From contig CAJJZO010000003.1 of the NCBI GenBank assembly GCA_905197585.1, positions 1 to 25,773 on the forward strand: a stretch of 25,773 nt of DNA, written 5' to 3'. Below the pieces are notes generated by a model, which did no database searches, had not been told where the DNA came from, and saw nothing but the letters and a program-made list of their open reading frames with translations. Every line of letters begins with the position of its first letter. Within the stretch, counting starts at the first letter, position 1. Position numbers and translations under genes: made by a program. The DNA comes from an uncultured Collinsella sp. GTDB taxonomy: Bacteria; Actinomycetota; Coriobacteriia; Coriobacteriales; Coriobacteriaceae. This document shows positions 21,066 to 25,773 of the stretch, piece after piece.

Positions 21066-22145
21066 CTACTCCCCGTGATGGTGGCCGCAGCAGCACTCGT
21101 GGCCGTCGTCATGGCCGTGGCCGCCGCAGCACTCGTGACCCTCGTCGTGGTGGTGGCCACAACCGCACTCGTGGTCGTCGCCATGCTCGCCGCAACCGCA
21201 GCCTTCCTCGTGAGCACCATGCTCCTCGGGACGATACTGTGACCAGTCCAGACCGGCGGCAATGGCGTCGGCCTCCTCCTTGTAGAGTATCGTGATGGCC
21301 TGGGTGCCCAGCTTGGCACCACCGATGGCGTCGAGCATGTCGTAGAGCGTAAATGCGACGTCGGCACCGGGCAGCGCGAGCTCGCGATCGTCGGCGTAAG
21401 CGAGCGCCAGACGCAGGTCCTTGATAAAGTGCTCGACCATAAAGCCGGGCTTGTAGTCGCCGTCGAGCGCCTTGGGAGCCAGGCTCTCCATGGCGCCGGA
21501 CTTGCCGGTGCCGCCCAGGATCATCTGGCGGGTCTTCTCCAGGTCAAGGCCGCTCAACTCGGCAAATGCCATGGCGTCTGCCATGCCGACCATGCTGGCG
21601 CCCAGCGACACCTGGTTGGCGAGCTTGGCAGCCTGGCCCTTGCCGGCACCGTCGAAGCAGCAGATGTTGGCCGCAAAGGTGGAAAGGATGTCGCGGACCG
21701 GCACGATGTCGTTCTCGGTGGCGCCCACGATAGCCGTGAGCGTGCCGGCGATAGCTCCCGACTCGCCGCCGGTGACGGGGCAGTCAAACGCCATGCGGCC
21801 GGAGACCTGGGCGGCCTCGGCAATGTCGCGCGCCAGCTCGGGCGAGCTCGTGGTGAGGTCGATCAGGACCGCGCCGGGTTTAGTGCACGCGAGCAGGCCG
21901 TCGCCCGCCAGGTAGAGCTCCTCGACCTCGGAGGGATAGCCCACCATGGTAAAGACAACGTCGGCGTTCGCCGCGGCATCGGCCGGCGTATCTGCCCAGA
22001 CGGCGCCGCGCTCGATAAGCGCCGCCGCCTTGGACTTGGTGCGGTTGTTGACCGTGACGGGATAGCCGGCGTCCAGAATGTGGCCGGCGATGGGGGCACC
22101 CATAATTCCGGTGCCGATAAATGCGACAGAGAGCTTGTTTGCCAT
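21066..22145 (-). CDS. 3-hydroxyisobutyrate dehydrogenase-family oxidoreductase with His/Cys-rich C-terminal tail
   Basis: An NAD(P)-dependent beta-hydroxyacid dehydrogenase (3-hydroxyisobutyrate dehydrogenase / tartronate semialdehyde reductase type). The Rossmann motif is GTGIMGAP (11-18), the substrate-binding signature DCPVTGGESGA (121-131), the catalytic Lys174 lies in GKGQAAKLANQ, and FIKDLRLA (240-247) is the conserved second helix. The normal enzyme ends near residue 300. Here 50 further residues (309-359) contain 14 His and 9 Cys with Gly, Asp and Glu, in repeats of D-(E/D)-GHECC and CGHHH type, an apparent metal-binding tail like those of nickel or zinc accessory proteins. It is first gene of a four-gene operon; AAGGAAAGG precedes the ATG. 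Substrate is unknown. Confidence 0.9.
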   Translation of the reverse strand: MANKLSVAFIGTGIMGAPIAGHILDAGYPVTVNNRTKSKAAALIERGAVWADTPADAAANADVVFTMVGYPSEVEELYLAGDGLLACTKPGAVLIDLTTSSPELARDIAEAAQVSGRMAFDCPVTGGESGAIAGTLTAIVGATENDIVPVRDILSTFAANICCFDGAGKGQAAKLANQVSLGASMVGMADAMAFAELSGLDLEKTRQMILGGTGKSGAMESLAPKALDGDYKPGFMVEHFIKDLRLALAYADDRELALPGADVAFTLYDMLDAIGGAKLGTQAITILYKEEADAIAAGLDWSQYRPEEHGAHEEGCGCGEHGDDHECGCGHHHDEGHECCGGHGHDDGHECCCGHHHGE

Positions 22146-22243
22146 GAAACCTTTCCTTTTGGGTTGGGTGTTATTACCAGGTTGAATACTTGGTGCCAGC
22201 GTTTGGGCTGTGAGTTGGGATCGATTACGGCCGCGTTACTTGC

Positions 22244-23197
22244 CTACTGGCCGCGCACGCGGCGAGCAATGCGGTCGGAAAGCGACGCCTTGTCGGCGCG
22301 GTTCTTACCCCAAAACGCGCAGGCCACCATGCCGGGGCCCACGTGCGAGCCAATGGTGGGACCCACGGAGCTGCGAATGATCGTGACATCGGCGCAGCCC
22401 TCCTCCTTGCGGATGGCGGCTTCGAGCCAGTCGCCGTCCTTTTCGGCATCGGCCGTCATGATGGCGATGGGCATGGTGCGGTCGGGCACGTAGTTCTCGC
22501 GGAACGACTTGAGGATGGACTTGAGCGCCTTCTTGCGGCCGCGGTTGACGCCGATCAGCGACAGCGAGCCGGCAAGGTCGTAGGAGAGCTCGGGCTTGAC
22601 ATCGAGCTTTGCCGTGAGCTGCGCCGCCGCGGGCGGAATGCGGCCGCCGGCAGCCAGTGCGTCGAAGCTCTCGAGCGTAAAGTAGCCGTGGACGTAGGTC
22701 TTTGCCTCGTTTGCCCAATCGACCAGCTGCTTGGCAGTCAGTCCCGCCGAACGCTGACGCACGGCCTCGAGCGCCAAGAGCGCGCCGGTCGCGCAGGGCA
22801 GAGCGTTGTCGACCACGTAGAGCTCAAAGTTGGGATACTCGGCGCGCACGGCATCCGCCGCCTGGCACGCGGAGTTGTAGCTCGACGACAACGCCGAGGT
22901 AAAGCACAGGTAGACCGTGGGCGTGCCCTCTTTGGCGCACTCGGTAAAGAACTCGATATAGCGACCGAGCGACACGGCGGAGGTAGACACGCGAGCGCCG
23001 GCGCGCATGCGGTCGTAGAACTCCTTAGGGCTCATGCTCGACCAGATATCGTCCGTGCGCTCCTCGCCATCGATAATGAAGGGGAAGCCCAAGATATCGA
23101 CATCGAGGTTCGCGGCGACCTCGGGGCTAAAGTCGCAGCAGGTATCGACGACGATGCGGCAGCGGTTCGAATGACCGGCGGATGCGGCCTTATCCAT
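22244..23197 (-). CDS. DegV family fatty-acid-binding protein
   Basis: The 317-residue protein has the two-domain DegV layout. RIVVDTCCDFSPE is at the start, GARVSTSAVS (about 67-76) is the first acyl-binding loop, and VYLCFTSALSSSYNSA (about 94-109) the second. GRIPPAAAQL follows, and the C-terminal part ends with RSSVGPTIGSHVGPGMVA, whose His is usually near the ligand head group. DegV (FakB) proteins bind a fatty acid for phosphorylation by FakA; no fakA is in view. The ATG at 23197 follows AAGGAG; the codon before it would be TTG. It is 98 nt upstream of the dehydrogenase gene. Confidence 0.92.
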   Translation of the reverse strand: MDKAASAGHSNRCRIVVDTCCDFSPEVAANLDVDILGFPFIIDGEERTDDIWSSMSPKEFYDRMRAGARVSTSAVSLGRYIEFFTECAKEGTPTVYLCFTSALSSSYNSACQAADAVRAEYPNFELYVVDNALPCATGALLALEAVRQRSAGLTAKQLVDWANEAKTYVHGYFTLESFDALAAGGRIPPAAAQLTAKLDVKPELSYDLAGSLSLIGVNRGRKKALKSILKSFRENYVPDRTMPIAIMTADAEKDGDWLEAAIRKEEGCADVTIIRSSVGPTIGSHVGPGMVACAFWGKNRADKASLSDRIARRVRGQ

Positions 23198-23215
23198 CAA
23201 AGCGACTCCTTACGT

Positions 23216-23247
23216 AAAAAGGCGGCCACCCGCATGGGATGGCCGCC
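23216..23247 (-). terminator. terminator of hpf
   Basis: GGCGGCCA (23221-23228) pairs with TGGCCGCC (23240-23247), and AAAAA at 23216-23220 is the minus-strand U-tract. Confidence 0.9.
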
Positions 23248-23276
23248 AACCGTTAACACATGCAAGTTAACGTATT

Positions 23277-23861
23277 TTACTCGTCAAGTGTTTCGATACG
23301 GGGCTTGATGATGCCATATCCACCATTCTTACGGTGATACACCACATTGATGAGGCCAGTCGTCGCGTTCTCGAACACGTAGAAGTCGTGGCCCAGCAGA
23401 TCGGTCTGCACCAGCGCCTGCTCCTCAGTCATCGGGGTGACATCGATGACCTTCTCGCGGACGAGCAGGTCGTCCTCCTCCTCGGGCAGCAGCAGATCGG
23501 CCAGATCCTCGACGCGCTCGACCGGTGCGACATCCGCTGCGCTGGCACCGCCCTGGCGGTTGTCCACGACCTTGGTCTTGAACTTGCGCAGCTGGCGGGT
23601 GACCTTATCGGCGGAGAGGTCGATGGCGGCGTACATATCTGCACCGTGCTCGGCAACGCGAATCACCGAACCGCGGGCACGAACCGTAACCTCGACGATT
23701 GCCGGGTTGGGGTTCGAGGGGTTCTTCTCATAGCGAAGTACAACGTCGACCGTCATGGGCTCGATATCGAAAACCTTGAGCGCCTCGCCGATCTTCTCAT
23801 CCACATGCGCACGCAGAGCATCGGTTACCGTCGTCTTGCGTCCAGAAACCTTGATATCCAT
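23277..23861 (-). CDS. hpf: ribosome hibernation-promoting factor, long form
   Basis: The 194-residue protein has an N-terminal S30AE domain (1-about 100: MDIKVSGRKTTVTDALRAHV, HGADMYAAIDLSADKV). An acidic linker follows (about 110-135), then the C-terminal dimerisation domain (about 138-192: MTEEQALVQTDLLGHDFYVF, GLINVVYHRKNGGYGIIKPR). The long form alone makes 100S ribosome dimers in stationary phase. The start was moved to the ATG at 23861, which has GGAG seven bases upstream and matches the family N-terminus; the frame is open 20 codons further. Confidence 0.95.
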   Translation of the reverse strand: MDIKVSGRKTTVTDALRAHVDEKIGEALKVFDIEPMTVDVVLRYEKNPSNPNPAIVEVTVRARGSVIRVAEHGADMYAAIDLSADKVTRQLRKFKTKVVDNRQGGASAADVAPVERVEDLADLLLPEEEDDLLVREKVIDVTPMTEEQALVQTDLLGHDFYVFENATTGLINVVYHRKNGGYGIIKPRIETLDE

Positions 23862-24178
23862 ACGTGGCTCCAATCTGCCTCGGGGACTTACTGTACTGGC
23901 TATGTACCCATTGCCGTGCATTTAATCACGCGGATTCCTAAAGACCCGAATAACGATTGCTTGATACCGCATACCGAAGTCTCGTACTTTTCTATGGCAA
24001 AGTGCGCTATAGGAGGGCGACGGCGACTTTGTATTTGGTCCCGAAAATTGGCTTTGACCTGCTGGTTTTATTGGGATGAAAAAGCCGGGCTCCCCTATTG
24101 GGGAAGCCCGGCAGTGCGTGTTGAAACCGTGAAGAGGTGTCCTTTCCAACGTATAGGAGACACCACCCCTAGCAATAA
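23862..24178. other. intergenic region between hpf and the solute-binding protein gene
   Basis: It contains the hpf promoter area (not resolved) and the minus-strand terminator described separately. I see no convincing gene; short open frames here lack ribosome binding sites and homology. Confidence 0.6.
24078..24112 (-). terminator. terminator of the solute-binding protein gene
   Basis: GCCGGGCT (24084-24091) and AGCCCGGC (24105-24112) extend with CCCC/GGGG pairing inside, and the A-tract to the left (24079-24083) is the minus-strand U-tract. Confidence 0.85.
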
Positions 24179-25204
24179 CTAGCTATTGAGTTTGTTAATG
24201 TCGTCGTCAGTGATGGTGCCTTCCTGGCTGGACGATTTGTCCTCGGAGGATGCGGTCTCATTGTTGGAATCGGAGGACTCGCTGCCGGAGGACGTGGTCT
24301 CACTGGACTCAGAGTCGCCCGGCTGCACGTTAGCGCCCGAAACCGTCTTAGTGGTGAGGTCGTAGGGCATCGTGCCATACCAGACAGAGTGGACCGCCTC
24401 GAGCGTGCCGTCGGCCGTAATACCGTCGAGGGCATCGCTCACGGCACGGCACAGTTCGTCATTGGACGAGAGGCCCGCAACACCAAGCGTCGAGGGCGCC
24501 TCGAGCGCGCCGACATAGGAGATATCGCTCATCAGGCGTGCAAGGTAGCCGCCGGCCGTGGAGTCGCAGATCACATAGTCGACCTCGCCGGACTCGAGCG
24601 CCTCAAAGCACTCGTTGATGTTGGAGTAGGTCTTTTGGTTGGCGGTGATGCTCTGCTTAGCAAGCGCCTCCTGCGAGGCCGAGGACATCTGGATACCCAG
24701 AGTAGACGTGTTAAGGGTATCGGTGGAAACGCTTAGCGACCCACCATCGCTGGTTTTACCGAACACGGAAGCGGCATCGTACAGGCAGGTGCCGAGCGAG
24801 CTAACGTCCCCGTCTGTGGAGTTGATCTCGCCGATAAAGATATCAGCCTTTTTGTCGCCGAGCGCGGAACCTGCCGAGGACGCATCGACAAAGGCGACCT
24901 TAAGGCCCATGCGGCTTGCGAGGGCGCGGGCAGCGTCGACTGCATACCCCGTAAGCTCGCCGTCAGCGCCCTGCATCGCCTGCGGCGCATCGGAAGTATC
25001 GAGGGCGACCGTCAGGGTTCCGGGAGTGACCAGGGCATCGTCCGACACCGCCGGCGTGACGGTCTCGTGCTCGATCTGGTCGATCCTGGGAGTCGTGAAC
25101 GTAGACAGCGGGTTGAACGCGCATCCGCTCAGGCCCAAAACGGCGATGACCGCTGCGGTCCCAGCACCTAACCGAGCCGCGTGCATCAAGCTGCCCCTCA
25201 CCAT
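24179..25204 (-). CDS. extracellular solute-binding lipoprotein, family 3 (amino-acid type)
   Basis: This 341-residue lipoprotein has a signal peptide ending in the lipobox LSGC (Cys28). A periplasmic-binding-protein type 3 domain follows: GTLTVALDTSDAPQAM, then ELTGYAVDAARALASRMGLKV, DIFIGEINST, and EALESGEVDYVICDS, the standard order of polar amino-acid binding proteins. The C-terminus is a long Ser/Glu/Asp-rich tail (last about 55 residues). No permease or ATPase gene is adjacent, so it may be an orphan receptor subunit. The start is uncertain: the ATG at 25186 has GAGGGG upstream, the ATG at 25204 was taken here, and the frame stays open to 25717. A perfect TATAAT lies at 25536-25541. Confidence 0.88.
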   Translation of the reverse strand: MVRGSLMHAARLGAGTAAVIAVLGLSGCAFNPLSTFTTPRIDQIEHETVTPAVSDDALVTPGTLTVALDTSDAPQAMQGADGELTGYAVDAARALASRMGLKVAFVDASSAGSALGDKKADIFIGEINSTDGDVSSLGTCLYDAASVFGKTSDGGSLSVSTDTLNTSTLGIQMSSASQEALAKQSITANQKTYSNINECFEALESGEVDYVICDSTAGGYLARLMSDISYVGALEAPSTLGVAGLSSNDELCRAVSDALDGITADGTLEAVHSVWYGTMPYDLTTKTVSGANVQPGDSESSETTSSGSESSDSNNETASSEDKSSSQEGTITDDDINKLNS

Positions 25205-25667
25205 GTCCACTACCCTGCCTTCTGTGTCGTATACGATCCGTGCGTTGCGCGGAATATCAGGTTGTTCCCACCAGCTGACCTGGTATTTGACCCCACACTT
25301 GCGCACCGGGGTGTTTGCTCGGGAGGCCGCAGCCACCTTCACGACTGACCCGCTCGCCCGCGAGGCGGTATTGCCCCAAAGAAAGTAGAACGGACGGTGC
25401 GGCTTACATCTAGGACGCGCCATGATCGCGCCGCGCGCACGCGGTCGCTTACGTGGATCCCTTTGACCGCGTCTGTCTTGGACTAGGACGGGCATTTCGT
25501 CCGTCCGCAACCACAGCCTGGCAGGAACGTAGCGCATTATAGCTAAGTTCAAGCTAAAGTTTAAGGTTAGGGGCGTTATTCGCATCGCGAGTACAGATTT
25601 CGCAGGTCGGAGCGGGCTATTCGTGCCCCTATGAAGCCCGGAGGGTAGCGCGCAGAGATGTGGTGTA
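25205..25667. other. long leader/intergenic region before the solute-binding protein gene
   Basis: About 325 nt separate the mapped -10 (25536-25541) from the start at 25204. The minus frame is open throughout, and an ATG at 25423 would give an 73-residue extension that looks partly protein-like (GVKYQVSWWEQPDIPRNARI at its middle), without a signal peptide. Nested inverted repeats (TAGGGGC/GCCCCTA enclosing about 60 nt near 25570-25640) lie upstream of the promoter. I recognise no known RNA family. Confidence 0.4.
25536..25564 (-). promoter_or_regulatory. promoter of the solute-binding protein gene
   Basis: The minus strand reads TTAAAC (25559-25564), 17 nt, then the perfect TATAAT (25536-25541). 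A direct repeat TTAGCT occupies the spacer. Confidence 0.55.
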
Positions 25668-25691
25668 AGAGGCGGGGCATGCCCCGCCTCT
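25668..25691 (+). terminator. strong palindromic terminator without an assigned upstream gene
   Basis: AGAGGCGGGG-CATG-CCCCGCCTCT is a perfect palindrome followed on the plus strand by TCTCTTTCTT. No plus-strand gene was recognised before it in 25205-25667, so it may end an unrecognised RNA or block read-through. Confidence 0.7.
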
Positions 25692-25742
25692 TCTCTTTCT
25701 TGAAAGGGAGGGGACACCGCCTAGAATTCGTCGTTGGAGTAA

Positions 25743-25773
25743 TGAAGGTGACGAATGGAAGGAAAGGCGATGC
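25743..25773 (+). CDS. possible start of a gene running off the right edge
   Basis: ATG at 25770 is preceded by GGAAGGAAAGG at suitable distance; an in-frame ATG at 25743 is the alternative. Only a few codons are visible, so nothing can be said about the product. Confidence 0.3.

Noticed and set aside
19648..21078. 476-codon plus-strand open frame
   Set aside because: It lies opposite isocitrate dehydrogenase, the HEAT-repeat protein and the small membrane protein, all with clear families or start signals; long antisense frames are common in GC-rich DNA.
23922..24149. 75-codon minus-strand open frame upstream of hpf
   Set aside because: It crosses the terminator hairpin at 24084-24112 and has no ribosome binding site or recognisable domain.
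25205..25691. RNase P RNA, tmRNA or SRP RNA at the right edge
   Set aside because: I looked for the conserved cores of each on both strands and did not find them. A short ACCAGGTCAG match to SRP RNA is not followed by the rest of the conserved loop.
1..25773. CRISPR arrays, transposases, integrases or rRNA
   Set aside because: No regularly spaced repeat series of CRISPR type, no transposase or integrase motifs, and no rRNA sequence were seen.

Overview
The window looks like a chromosomal segment from a Coriobacteriia gut actinobacterium, most likely Collinsella. This is an inference from the GC-rich coding sequence, the gene content (mannose-family PTS carrying a YajC-like subunit, AgaS, a LacC-type kinase, long-form HPF, DUF2975/XRE pair) and the protein style. 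No database search was possible.

Layout: (1) 1-1601, a lower-GC accessory patch: two tandem hyphenated inverted repeats, then a class II Fic protein gene behind a 31-bp inverted repeat that looks like its own operator. (2) 1710-3733, a DeoR-family sugar regulator divergent from a galactose mutarotase (GalM). (3) 3846-4543, a 146-bp inverted-repeat element and an orphan PTS EIIB paralogue whose phosphorylatable histidine is replaced by tyrosine. (4) 4751-4861, tRNA-Thr(CGT) with promoter and terminator. (5) 5028-5603, a lipoprotein gene flanked by two nearly identical 61-bp terminator repeats. (6) 5851-8405, a minus-strand operon lacX-like / lacC-like kinase / nagA 3' remnant / yhcH. (7) 8562-9146, a flavodoxin-like gene, convergent with nagA.

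(8) 9221-15911 is the core amino-sugar system, all on the minus strand: PTS EIIA, YajC-like, EIIB, EIIC and EIID, then a GntR/UTRA regulator, AgaS and NagA. Together with the kinase of region 6 these genes describe uptake of N-acetylgalactosamine (or a related amino sugar) as a 6-phosphate, deacetylation (NagA/AgaA), deamination and isomerisation to tagatose-6-P (AgaS), and phosphorylation to tagatose-1,6-bisphosphate (LacC-like). No aldolase is present in the window. A shared motif with core GGTAGTAACC lies upstream of agaS and upstream of the PTS operon, with a weaker copy upstream of gntR, and is the likely GntR operator.

(9) 15912-16614 is a 0.7-kb non-coding regulatory region full of palindromes. 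(10) 16615-17502 is a DUF2975 membrane protein plus XRE regulator pair. (11) 17617-18699 is a membrane-anchored SurA-N-like protein. (12) 18826-22145 is a tight four-gene operon: beta-hydroxyacid dehydrogenase with a His/Cys-rich tail, small membrane protein, HEAT-repeat protein, and isocitrate dehydrogenase. (13) 22244-25204 holds DegV, hibernation factor HPF and a solute-binding lipoprotein with a long leader. A strong palindromic terminator at 25668-25691 has no assigned gene in front of it, and a new plus-strand gene may start at the very end.

The observations most worth a second look are the His-to-Tyr EIIB paralogue, the metal-binding tail on the dehydrogenase, the repeated-half-site operator of the fic gene, and the GntR regulon motif.
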